Part shown: positions 12,950 to 25,175 of the stretch, piece by piece | Numbering within the stretch: the stretch's first letter is position 1 | How the letters are laid out: each line of letters starts with the position of its first letter | Origin: Rotaria sp. Silwood1 | Lineage: Eukaryota; Rotifera; Eurotatoria; Philodinida; Philodinidae | Length of the DNA: 64,000 nt | Assembly: GCA_905250075.1 (NCBI GenBank) | Contig: CAJNOP010000009.1 | Span: 4,483,310 to 4,547,309 of the forward strand | Direction of reading: 5' to 3' | Notes under the pieces: model-generated | What the model was told of the DNA's origin: nothing | Database searches by the model: none | The model's input: only the letters and a program-made list of their open reading frames with translations | Made by a program: the position numbers and the translations under genes

Positions 12950-14860
12950 ATATTGATGAATATTCATCATTCAATTATGACAACAATTTTAATCATTTTA
13001 TTGAAACCTCTTGAATCATATTCTTAGTCTCAAATAAGAGAACTGTTTTGATTATTGATGCACTTTTATAATTTTCATTTTAAACATATTTAGTAATAAA
13101 ATCCTTATAATTTGACTTATTTCACAGTTGTTTTCTAATACAAGATCAATCTATTAGTATTAATCCTGATTGCATGATTGTTCTTAGTCACTTCATCTGA
13201 TTTTTTTGCAATAAAAAACTAAAACTATAACAATATATATCGCAATGACGAACACTAAAAGCTATACTCTTCACTATATGATCAACTGGATAGTATCAAC
13301 TGGTGTATTCTATCAAACTCGTCAATACACATGTAACAAATGTGCACGACCCGCTAGAGGGCGATTGTTTCACACTAGTCTATAATCTATAAGTTTGCCG
13401 ACGATAGCATCTCTATCATATCAGTTGTGAAACTATTTCTAGGACTTCTTAATGACAAAAATAATATACGTTAAATGTTGAAAGCAAAGAGAAGTGATTT
13501 AATCATTGTCAGACTACTAGTCGTATATAAGATACCGCTCGTTCTATTGTCTCATTTTAATACTCATTTGGTAAATTCATTAATTCAATCTTAAGCAGTG
13601 TTGATTTAAAATTATCCTGATAGAACATTGATCAAACTCGATCAAAGCTCAGTGAGTGTCATTGCGATCAACATAATGTTTTAATTCATTTTAATCTCGA
13701 ATTTCTACAAAATTTAATTATAAAATAGGTTAAGATTAAGACGAGCTCTCTATAATTATATATATATGTACGTTTAGTTATATCTTACCTAATTAAACAT
13801 TTTCTCGTAGTACTTTCAACAGTATATCAGTGTTTATGCGTGAGTTTTCAAAAATAAAATACTATTTTTTTAAGAAACATTCAACCACCTGCAATGTGAT
13901 AAAAGAATTAGTAAAAGATGTATTCAGTTAGTGCTAGGCAAGGCCACGCATTTCATCCAATTAATAACTTCCTAGTTGTATATTCATAGAAAAGCCAAAT
14001 CTGAAATTTTCAATTAATAGAATACAATTGTGATACATTGTCAAAGTTCTATCATCTGTTCAAAAATGAGTTTAACACTGATTTTGTCACTATATCAGCT
14101 TGAACTTCAGTGGTTCATTGTATACTAATAATTTGATTCATTTTTCATTGGTTTTCATCAACTATGTTTTACATGTTTGAATAAAATCCATCAGTATCTC
14201 AGCCATATATTTTCCAATGGAAATTAATGTAAAACTGAAAAGAACGATACGAAGATACAACATGGTTCAATTTTCAATGATATTATAACGATTCTCTTAC
14301 ATTTCGTTGTTTTAGAACTAATATTGCTACAAGTAAGACATTATACGGTTTTATATCAGGAAAAATGAGATTCACTTCATTGACAAAAATATTCGATACT
14401 GTTCAAATGCTCGTTCAATCTTAAAAATCAACATAGCAGCTTGACTTTTTAGGATCTCAGCGACGCAAAACAAATTGAAAATTTCAGATTATCCAATAAT
14501 TGATATTCGTTGTATTAAGATCTGCTTTTACTGTATTGTTTTTCAACTGTTATAAATATTTGCATAACGATGAATCTCAGTTTTTGAACTTTTGCCGGTA
14601 ATTATAATAATTTCTATATTATATACGACAACTTTTCTGGAAATGATCATTCTCTAAATTTAATACTATTTCTAATAGACTTGCATATTTAAGGAGAAAC
14701 AAGTTTTGGATTTTTTTATCATTCGAATTTCTTACAAAGTTGTCGTATCAGGAAGAAAACTTGAGTGGATTTGAAGTTGAATTATCGTTGAATCGATTAT
14801 TTTTTTTATCTCAATGATTTGTTCAGTAGGAAAAAGGATGTGGACTTCAAGAAGACTAAC

Positions 14861-14886
14861 ATTCACATTCACATTCACATTCACAT
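14861..14886. repeat. Hexanucleotide microsatellite (ATTCAC)n
   Basis: About 4.3 perfect copies of ATTCAC in a row, in non-coding sequence just left of the 10-N gap. The repeat may have contributed to the assembly break. Confidence 0.85.
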
Positions 14887-14922
14887 CATTTTCCTGTTGT
14901 GAAAATCTGTTCTCAACGAAGA

Positions 14923-14932
14923 NNNNNNNNNN
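14923..14932. other. Assembly gap, 10 N
   Basis: Ten undetermined bases. The short fixed length suggests a placeholder for a small gap of unknown real size. Confidence 1.
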
Positions 14933-16588
14933 TTCCAACAAACTGATATTTTACCCCATGCAGTTGTTCATCTGAAATCTCGAAGTACTTCCGCCATTCC
15001 TGTTGTCTCTGATAGGGATTCAGAAAGAACATTTCTTTCTAAAGAATGAAATCAGTAAAATTAAAAAGATTTTAATGCCAGCTACTCTTGACAACAATCT
15101 AGAATGTATTTATTCCTTTTTTTTTTCGTGAAATTGTTTTTTTATTCTATCACACTAAGAAAACAAAGAAAATTTCTAACAATTTCTTACTACTAAAATT
15201 ATCTATAAATCTTATCAGAAAAGCACTATAGTTTTCATAACTTAGTGAACAACAAATGCAAAATTTTATTGTCTTAAATTGTATAATTTATTCTTTTTCA
15301 ATAAAATAAGAAGATTTTCTCGATTCGACTTGACATATTGACCATTTAAAGTAATGATCCACTAACATGTCATTCAGTTTTTAATGCTTCAATATCGAAT
15401 TTTCAATCTCAAAATTGCTTTGTATCACGGCACAGATTCATGTTCTTCGGTTTTTTTTTTCAGCATTTTAGTATAAAATCAAGAGTATACGAAAATTAAT
15501 GTAACTATATTCTGTCGAAACAATATATAGAAACAAAAAATAAATGCATTTTAAATTTTTAGAACCAGTCAGTCATATTAATCTAAACTTCTTATTACTA
15601 TTGTCATTTAACTGACATATTTACAATGATTTTCCTCTTGAGTTGAAAAATATTTTCTTTGAATATGTTAGATAATTGAATATACTAATGTTTAGTACTA
15701 CGTAGCTTTAATTTCACTATTTGCAATTAATAACCAGTTCTCTGAAAATAACCGATCATTAGATATGTCGTTATATCTAAGTATTATATCTTTTTATTTT
15801 TATATGATTGATGCTTTTTTAAAATTATTTTAAATTTGTTTTTACAGATCATACACTAAATTTTCATGGTGCTTATCATCAGACGTTGCAAAAATATTTC
15901 CATAATGAAAAATTGTTTTCATGAGAAGCTAAGATTATACAAATTTTATTTAATGAAACATGACATTGCTGTAATACAGAAACGATAGAAAGCAGAGATC
16001 AGAATTTCAATTCGAACCTAAATTTCTTTTATTAGTCATGAACAATCTTATTCTTATGAATACTTGGTATACTCTATAACACTTAGCGATATGCATATTC
16101 CTTAATACGTAATAGACAGCAAGACAATATAACGCTTTTGTTCACATCTAATGAAACAAAAAAAGTCGAAAAACAGATCAGTATTTACAAAGAAGCATGC
16201 ATTGGTTAAAAGTGGATAAGAGAAGCATCACTTAGTAATTCTTTTGAGCACCTCGCTTTTTACGTTGGCACTTATTATATAAAAGTAATAGTTATCACAA
16301 AAGACCTCATCACTATTAATAGAATGAATTCAGACTACGCAGTAATATATCTTCTTATTTGGCATTGAGTCATCTTGCTGAATACTATGTTATATTGAAA
16401 ACATATGTCGCTAGATATCATAGAGTGTACTAAGTTCTTATAGAATTTCAGATTTTTAGGGAAGTTAATCAGAGAAATTTGAGTTTGAATTGAAACGTCA
16501 CCAAAATTCATGTAAATCATAGAAAGTGTCCATAATTAGTCCATTTTTTTCTATTGAAATTGTTATCAATGTTAATTTTGAATTAGAT

Positions 16589-19500
16589 TTACGATACGCT
16601 AGATATAGAACCAATGCGACGTTTGTTTTTATAACGAGTTTGAATTCGATGAATAAGTTCGACGAACTGTGGACACCACCAACTTAATACTACTGTCAAT
16701 CCACCATATAAACCAAGCAAAGTACTTGCTACATGCAATGGATTTGCATTATCAATATATGAATACGTACAAATATTTGGTGCACACTGTGAAAAATAAC
16801 GGTCATAGGATATATTTGTTGACCATTGTTCCATAAATAAGTTTTTCACTAAATCATTTACCGTTGTATTGATCTGATATCGTGAATGAATTATAGAACT
16901 CGTATTGAGAGGATTTGCACGAGTTCGATAAATCTAAAAAAAAAACGTTTCTCTTAAGTTATCACAAGATTTATTACCAAAAAAAAACATTATATTCAAA
17001 TAACTTACATTACCAGACATATGATTTCGAATAATATTGATACAATCAATATCAAAAAAACATTCGAGTGTCGAAGCTAAGAATGATTCACTTGGTAAAC
17101 ATCCAACTAAAAGACCTTTTACTTTAACATAATGAGGCCAAGTAAAAGCTGCTTGTGAAAGACATTTTGATTGTAATTCACATGAGCAATTTTCAGATCC
17201 ATTATAAATTGTTGGTAATGTATATAATAATGTTGACGAACCCTTACGAGTATTTCGAGCGACAAATTTATAATTACTTCCATAAACAGTCATAAGTACA
17301 TTGCCATGATTGATTGCTTGAACTGATTCTAATGCACGAACAAACAATGCAGGTATGTGTGCTTCAGTTTGATATGTTAAGTTTGATAATTGTTTATCGA
17401 ACAATGATTGAGAAAGAAGTCGACTGGTACTAAGAAAATTCGATGTAAATGAACGTAATGTATCATTTACATGTTTAATTGCTTGATAACATAGACCAGA
17501 GAGAAATTGTAGATGTGCTGAGAGAAAAAGACGATAATCACTTATACGTAAAAAGTCGGTCAAATTCTCAAAATCAACTAGAAGAGATTCACGCCATTCA
17601 TCTTTAATAAACGTACTTGTACATATCTAAAATGAAATAAACTTTTTCGGTATTGAACATTTTAAAATTCAATTTTTTTTTTTTTTTGAGAAATCTAATA
17701 AAACTGCTGATATTTCTCATTTTTCTTAATTTTTCAATCCTTAAATCAATAATTAATGATGCTCTTCTTTTTTTCACTCACTTGATGAAAACGTGTTTGA
17801 ATATTAATAAATTCATTCAATGGTATAGATGCTCGTTTACATGGACAATCCACTGTACCAATTTGTTTACTTTGTAATTGTTTAGCAACAAATAATGAAG
17901 GATTATAAAATTTTGTTGTTACAGTTCGTTGTTCAAATGAAGTATACAAAATAAGTATTGTAAGACCAATAGCATAACAACATATGTAAAATCTAGTTGT
18001 AAGACGACCAAGTCGTATTCTTGTAATCTGATCAACATGTCGACCAAATGAATATGTTTGAAATATATTAAAATCAGTTATTTTTGTTTTTAAAGTTTCA
18101 GATAGACGTTGATAAAAAGTACGAAATCGAATAATTATTGCTATCCGTTCTAGTATATATTTTTTTGAAAAAATAATAAATTCTATTTGTATTTGTATAG
18201 AGAAATAATCAAAACTTTTACCTCTGTTATTATCTTGTTTAGTTATTATTTGATGTCGGCATCGTAAAATAAGTTTCACTATTAATGGAACTAATAAACT
18301 TAATGCAAGTGTTAATCCACCATAGAAAGTTAAAAACATTCTTATGACATATAGATAATTTGCACGTCTAACAAATGTGTATTGACAGATACTTGGAACA
18401 CACATATTAAAATATTGTATATAAGATAATGATGTTTTCCATTCTTCTACAAATAGATTATCAGCTAGTGTGGCTACAGTTGAATTAATTGAAGTTCGAA
18501 ATAATTGAGAAACATTAAGTGGTGGAACAGGAACGGCTGTATTTGTATAATTAATGTAACGAAGTAAAATAATTTGAAGACAATTTGTATTAGAATACAA
18601 ACATTGCAATGTTGAAGAAAGAATAGAATCCATTGCTGAACAACGCCATACAAAACCTGGTACGGTAATCGTTGTTGAAGAACTAACAATTACCATTGGT
18701 TCTCCACAACCGACATGAAAAGCACATAAACATTTTGCGTCTTGAAATATATTTCCAGGACGAGAAAAATTATGGATGATCTTTAAAAAAAAAATCATAT
18801 AACACAGATGGATTTATATTTTCTTTTTACTTTGAGATTTTCTTCATCAGATTGAAAAGTTATCTCAAGTTGTCCATTATAGGTTGATCCTGCAAAATAT
18901 TGATTAACTTGAAAAAGTAATCGAAGTATATTATTGACACGTTCGAATTCAATTTGCATAGAATGAATTAATTGTTTCAATGTATTATTGATTTCACCAT
19001 GTAGTAGATCTTCATTGAGTAATCGAGTTGTAACTATAGTACGTGTACGAAATGCTTGTAAATCATTATTTACAGTATTATGAGCTAATTCACATAATGC
19101 AGCTAAGGATTGGAAATAGCCAAGTGACATTATTCGCCAATCGGACATGGCAAACATTACACCTTTCATTAATCTTAATTGATCTAACCATATAGGTTTC
19201 ACAAATGCACTTGAACATACAGGATGATATATAGGAGTTATATTAATAAATGATCCATAGTTGGGAGTGATTTTCGAGCAAGAACAAATAAGTTTGTCTG
19301 AATATTTCACATAGAGTTGTTTATAAACAGTATATGATGGATGATCATAAGTTACACTAGTTGTTTGTTCACTTATTGTTGTGAATAATAATAGAAGGAA
19401 TACAGATCCTATTTAATACATAAATATTAGAATTCATAATCTCAGACCCATCTAGACCAATCTGAGATTCTCACTTTGGACGTATCCAATGTCGGATTGA

Positions 19501-22012
19501 AGGATAAATTTTTGTTGAAGCCTCCATTAGTCTTAGAGATATATGTTGAATTCAAATTCTTTTTGGTGAACTGTATTAAAACAATAGTGTTTCAGGTAAA
19601 ACATACATTGTTCGAGAAATTCAAGTAGAATTCGTAAAGTTATGTATAAGTTTCTACAGACAAACAGCTTCTATGGAAAATTATTCATAAGTGTTTAAGT
19701 TCGAGCTTAGTTTCTTCATGGATAATTGTAATACCTGAAATACCATTGTTTCAATACAGTTCATTAAAAACAATTCGAATTCGAAATTTACCTAGAGATT
19801 AATTGAGACTTTAACGTAAACTTCCTTCTGGATATAGATGTTGGACGCATCTATTCTCAAATGTGAGATTAGGCGTAATCTCATTTTGGTGCATATATAT
19901 ATATATTTATCCAAATGAAATCAAGTTGCAAAAAAAATATAAACTTACCAATTAATAAACAAAGATATAGCCTTGTTGACAGTCGTTGATGATGAATTGC
20001 TTCAGGTGATTTTTCAGTTGATTTAAATAAGTTTAAATTGATAAGACTTGTTTTCAAAATACCAAAGTAAATTACTAATTGCTCTATAATTCGTTCTACA
20101 AAATGCACAAAAAACGAATAAACAGAAATTCCAAATATTTAATTATAAAATATATGATTTTGATGATGTTCAATTATTTCTTAGAGAACCTTTGAATTAT
20201 ATTATCAAACTCACTTTGTACACTGTTTGTATCTGTTCCATTTATAGTATTATTGTTGATAATATCAGGTCGTTTTTTTAAAATGTACTTGACAATTAAT
20301 GGAATGATAAATCGCAAAATAGTCTGCAATCCACTATAGACACTGATAAACATAGTAATCGTATAAGCAAAATTAGCTTGTTTTCTATACGAATAAGTAC
20401 ACATTTTTGGAGCACATGCAGTATAGTAATGATTATAATCGATGGAGATATTCCATTGTTCAAGAAAAAGTTCTTGAATTAGTTGACTAACAGTTATGTT
20501 TCGAAGATATTTACTTTTTATTGAAGCATTTAGAAGTTTAATTGTAGGAATTAACTAAATCAGATGTATATTATGTTATATAATTATCATTAAGAAATCT
20601 ATAAATTTTCTTTTCTTTTTTGCTTAACTATAATGCAAGAGTTTCAAGAAAATATTGTCACAAATTTATTTATCAAGAAATAATACTAAATCTTTTAGTT
20701 TTTAATAACGAAAATAAGATTAATCTATATTCTTATGTTTATATAAACTATGCAAAATAAAAACACACTTTTGACAATATATCTATTTTATATTTTCCTC
20801 TTATAGACATGTATTATTTACTATTAAAAATATTCAAATGATTTATCTTTCTTACTTGAGCAAGTCGTGGAAAGTAATTAACTAATTTCTTAATACATTT
20901 TATATCATAAAGACAAATAAACTTTGCTTCAATAACAGCTTCATACGGTGTACATGAACCCACAAAACCAGGTACTACATCGGAGGCATGATGTTGTTGA
21001 GGTACCAGTTTCGTATGAAGGTCAAAATTGTTCTTATCGGCAAAAGAATAGAAACCAGCAGGTGCAGTACATGTAGTATTAATCTGACAAACACATATCG
21101 TTGTTTGATTATTTTCAGTCCAATACCATCCTGTATAACTTGATTTATACATATAAGTTTGAAAAGTTGCAAAACGACTTGCAGAATAGACAATATTAGT
21201 ATTCAGTGCTGAAGAAATAACATTACTTTGTGTTGATAATTCGATTAATTTCAATGCATTATTGAAACGTATTCTTGTATCACGTAGAATTCTGTCACTG
21301 CTGATGTTAGTTTGAGTACAGATTTGTTTTTCTGGTAATAAATTACTGGAGAACAATTGTGTATCATTTAAATTAAATAATGCATCAAAAATATTGTCAC
21401 GTGCTAATACACATAATGTTTTTAAAACTTCGAACTATGAATAAATATTTTAGAAAAAAAAAAAAACAAATTAAAAATAAACTTTCTTGCAATGTTTATT
21501 TACTTGTGAACTTGCCGTTGTTCGAAAATCAATGGCACTATAACGACTAGCATCAGGAATGTAAAGAGCATGAATCCATTGTTCACTAATAAAATCACTT
21601 GAACAAATTTGATGCATCGTTGTTTCAGCGATTATAAACTGTTTATAAGACATTGTATTAATTAAACAAGGACAGTTCAAAGTTGTTGAATATTTATCTT
21701 GAAGTTTTTGATAAGTCTTAAGTGATGGATTATGAATTGTAATGATTATTTCTTGCCAACTAAGTAATGTAGACATTATCAGAATGAACAAAGAAGCTTA
21801 AATAATAATTTATATAATATTAATAAATTTATTAGATTTCACTTACTTGTTAGAGATATGACGTATACTCGTGTAGCAATTCGTTGCTCTCGTAATAACT
21901 GTGGATCAATATTAGTCGTTTCCTGAGAATGACCATTGTTTACATTATAATTTTCATCCTCAGACATAAATAGATTCCATTCAATTAAATGTTGACGAAA
22001 CTTTTTAAACAT
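16589..22012 (-). CDS. Three-unit concatenated two-pass membrane protein
   Basis: Nine exons in transcription order: 22012-21847, 21796-21504, 21434-20856, 20554-20215, 20095-19949, 19408-18831, 18780-17782, 17626-17009, 16933-16589; 4065 nt, 1354 residues, frame kept at every GT-AG junction. The product is three homologous units (about residues 1-460, 461-900, 901-1354). Each has an N-terminal membrane helix (about 46-68, 498-520, 962-982), a ~300-residue Cys-rich loop with CPC/CSC, (V/I)C(S/T)S near HQ, C-x-C-x(5)-C, VPGF or VKGL before G/R-C, C-[LF]-[YF]-x(4)-C, LF-x-E-x-W, Y-x(2)-Y[YF], C-x-P-x(2)-C-x-Y, then a second helix with Y-[GS]-G-L (about 407-438, 842-873, 1306-1332). Units 2 and 3 share one uninterrupted exon (18780-17782), so at least these are fused. 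Units 1 and 2 join by donor GTGAGT and acceptor TTTTGTAG; without that splice, unit 1 would stop at 20174. I recognise the family as one expanded in bdelloids but know no function. Predicted topology puts both termini inside and three large domains outside. Confidence 0.8.
19438..19890. repeat. Inverted-repeat (MITE-like) element inside intron 5
   Basis: The 540-bp intron between exons 5 and 6 of the triple-unit gene contains two arms that pair in opposite orientation. For example, TGAACTGTATTAAAACAATA at about 19567 matches the reverse complement of the stretch at about 19745-19765, and TTTCAGGTA pairs on its inner side. Small terminal hairpins (AATCTCAG with CTGAGATT at the left; AATCTCACATT-type sequence at the right) flank the arms. 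No coding capacity. Its presence accounts for most of this intron, as the other introns here are 50-301 bp. Confidence 0.55.
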
Positions 22013-25000
22013 ATTTGGTGAATTATGTATGAAATTATCTGTCAAAATTGAATATTTTCATAAATACTAAAAATATATTCCTCTGATCGCTTTCAATAGA
22101 GTCATTTAGGTTTATATTATGTTTCTTTTGAAAAGTTTTAATTATATTCTTTCCTAAAGATTCATTCGAAGTTGAAATCGATTAAACTTTCTATGTTAAT
22201 TGACTGGCTTTATATTAGTTAAAAAACTGACTTTTTTTCTGACGAAATTAATGAAAATCGTTTTCAGTTGAGGTACAAGGTCTATTTCTCAAATCTAATT
22301 CCAGTCTTTAGTTGTAGATATGAAACTTACTCGTTTTCTATTATTATATATTAAAGTGCTTAAATGACTATCCATGTTATTCTATAACAATGATTTGTAT
22401 TTGAACATGAGATGTATAAAGTCTCGATATTGGACCAGTTTTTGATGACTCGCACCAGGTCACATATTACTCATGCCCACCCGGCTCGGTTTCTACTCTA
22501 TCAGAGACCGACTTAGATGAGAATGATAGTATTAAAAGTATGTCTTTTACAGAAAAGGCTTCTATACAATGAAACTCGAGAATCCCTTTAGTCATTTAAT
22601 AGAACATTGTAAACAGTTTATTATCATCATAATGATAATACGTTGAATAAGGACAGACAATTTTAATGCATGAAAAAAAAACAGCATGATAATTAAATAT
22701 CATTACTTATTGGAGCAAAAGACAAAAGTATACTCGTGGATATTATAACTTCTTCAAGACTATCATATATTTAGATAAGCTTTTACGAGTAAAATGGGCG
22801 TTGATCAATCTCAAAGAACTAGATAAGTCACTATTTTTAATTATGTTGTTGATTTGAATACAAAGTTACTACTGTTCTATTTCAACTACGCTTTTGACGG
22901 TAAATGTAGTCGATAGTATATTCAGTCTTATCTGTAGACGAGAAACGTTATTTAACTGAATAAATACTCTATTCTTATTTATTGACTAAATGAAACTTTA
23001 AAAACATTCAAATAATAAAGATGCACTACTGTTACCAGTTGCTAGACGCAAAACCATTGTAAGCAATTTTGACGAAAAATTACAATAGAATTGATTAAAA
23101 TGATGCTATTGAATTCTGATTTTTCAACTTTAAAGATAAATTGAAATTGATTTTAGTTTTTTTTTTTTTTTGATTAACTAATATAGTTTTATCGAGTGAA
23201 AATATTTTTATGAAAACCGCTTAAAAAAATATAAAAATCAAATAAAATCTATCTTTAAAGTTGAAAAAATCCGATTGTTATCATATTCAACTAATTAGTA
23301 TCATTTTAATCGATTTTTAGCTTACACAAATCAATTTAAAATATAGTTTTGACTAAGCGTCGCTACAGAAGTTCAGAATGTTCAGATATCAGAAGAAAAA
23401 TCTCACCGGACCGAATGGCGCATTTCGAGTTCTACGATATATGGCATGTTGAAAACAAAATAAACAAGAATATTATTTTAAATACAGATCATGACAGGAT
23501 AAGAGTATTTTACATTAAAGGAAAATAATCAATGATCTGTTCGTTTCGCATCAGTTTTTTTTTTCTATATTGATTAAATAGATTTACTTGCACTACCTTT
23601 GTCTTGTTGTCATAGTCAAAATGTTTTATATTCTTGACAAAGTAACTTGTTTGTGAAAAAATTTTTATTAAAATACAACAGTACTTGAATAGCTTCATCC
23701 GTTTGTATTTTTTTTAAATATTTATTTAGAACATTTTCAAGTTACTCGTTCTTTCTAATCTCTTTTCTCTAATTAACAAGAAATTTGTTTTTTCAATAAG
23801 ATCATGTTGTTTTTCCATCTGGCTAAGTTTTTCTTGTGTATGCTCTCAAATGATTTACTTTTTTTGATCGTTTCACTGAACAGAATGTTCTTATCTAGAT
23901 GCATAAACAAACGGATATGTATATTTATTTTTCTCTTGGTTTTTATTTGTCTAACAATGTTTTTTTGTCTGATTTCATTCGTTATAAGCATTTCATTATG
24001 GATAAAACTAGATCTTTCCATCTGTTCATTGATATCATAGAAGCATAAACAATTATATATTGTTAGAATTTTCTCGATGATAATTAACAAGAAAATAGAA
24101 AATATCTATTAAAAAATTCGTTATAAAGTAAAATATTTATGACAATTATTTCAATATTATTCTAAACTAATAGAAATAATATAATTATTCAATTTGTTTA
24201 AAATTTATTTAATTAAATTTTTATTAAATTAGTCATTTTATTTTCAGTGAAAATCGAAAGTAGATAATGAATCTTAGAGATAAATAGAAATATTTATTTA
24301 TTTTATTGTATAATTTTGCTTGGTTGATTAATCATTGATCGACTTATACGATTTGCAACTACTTTACGACTAACATTCGAGGTAGTTTTATATACATTCT
24401 TTTTTTCTTTTTTTGCCTTGATTTGATAATTGCTTGTTGTAAAGCACACACATACAAATAAGAAAAAGTGACAAATTTTTATTGATCGATACAGTTCTAT
24501 AATATGTCATTGTGTTATTTGTATTGTCAAGGAAACAAATTAATCAAGACAATTTGTCGTTTTCTTTTTTTTTCTTTATATTATAAAGGCAATATGTATA
24601 TACTGTATTGTTCGCGTTCATTTAGACATAGTATCAGCGTGCGAAAAACCTTCAATTGTATTTGATAAGATAATATTAACCTCATACACGTTTACTCTTT
24701 GCATTCTTTCTTAAAACTATATTTATTCATTCAATCGTATATAAATATTCGATCAATAAATATAATTTTTCATACAAAAATTTAAATGAATAACCAACAT
24801 TTTTTTATTGATATATTTATATATATATTTAGATTTAAAGTTAACTAGAGCAACTACTAATCGTATGTACAATGATTATCCTGATTGATTATAAATAAAA
24901 AAAAAAAACGGGAACCTCTACATAGTAACCTATATACCTGTCAATCGAAAAAAATTTGTCGTTTATACACACCCCCTTCAATTCACACTTCATTTGTCTC

Positions 25001-25175
25001 TTCATTATTTTATGACCTTCTCTTGAGCGTATCTTTCTATAAATTCAGACAGATAACCATAAATTACACAGAATAATCAACATATATGTAGTTGCTCTTT
25101 TTTTTTTTTCATTTATTTCATTTTTTAGATTGATATGGAATAATAGTGAATACATAAAAGTTTTTTATTATTAAT
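22013..25175. other. Intergenic region between divergent genes
   Basis: 3.2 kb upstream of both the triple-unit membrane gene (-) and the UBASH3-like gene (+), so it should hold both promoters. One palindromic element lies at 23037-23368. The overlapping ORFs at 23773-24090 on both strands translate to low-complexity sequence and are judged chance. No specific promoter motif can be assigned. Confidence 0.55.
23037..23368. repeat. Palindromic MITE-like element
   Basis: About 330 bp with imperfect inverted arms. The inner paired blocks are GATTAAAATGAT (near 23093) with ATCATTTTAATC (near 23302), and TCAACTTTAAAGATA (near 23126) with TATCTTTAAAGTTGA (near 23251). The outer ends show GTTGCTAGACGC versus GCGTCGCTAC. 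The centre is a T-run and AT-rich loop. No ORF, so non-autonomous. Target duplication not evident. Confidence 0.6.

Larger units (their letters stand above)
12950..16588. other. Intergenic region between convergent genes
   Basis: 3.6 kb between the ends of the mucin-like gene (+) and the triple-unit membrane gene (-). A plausible poly(A) signal AATAAA lies near 13094, about 145 bp after the stop. It contains a short hexamer repeat and a 10-N gap, listed separately. No exon chain, RNA gene or mobile element was recognised. Confidence 0.6.

Noticed and set aside
20108-20174. Gene boundary between membrane units 1 and 2 (stop at 20174, a start near 20108)
   Set aside because: The apparent start at 20108 is not an ATG, while a phase-matched GTGAGT/TTTTGTAG intron removes the stop and yields a linker like that between units 2 and 3. 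Kept as the alternative model.
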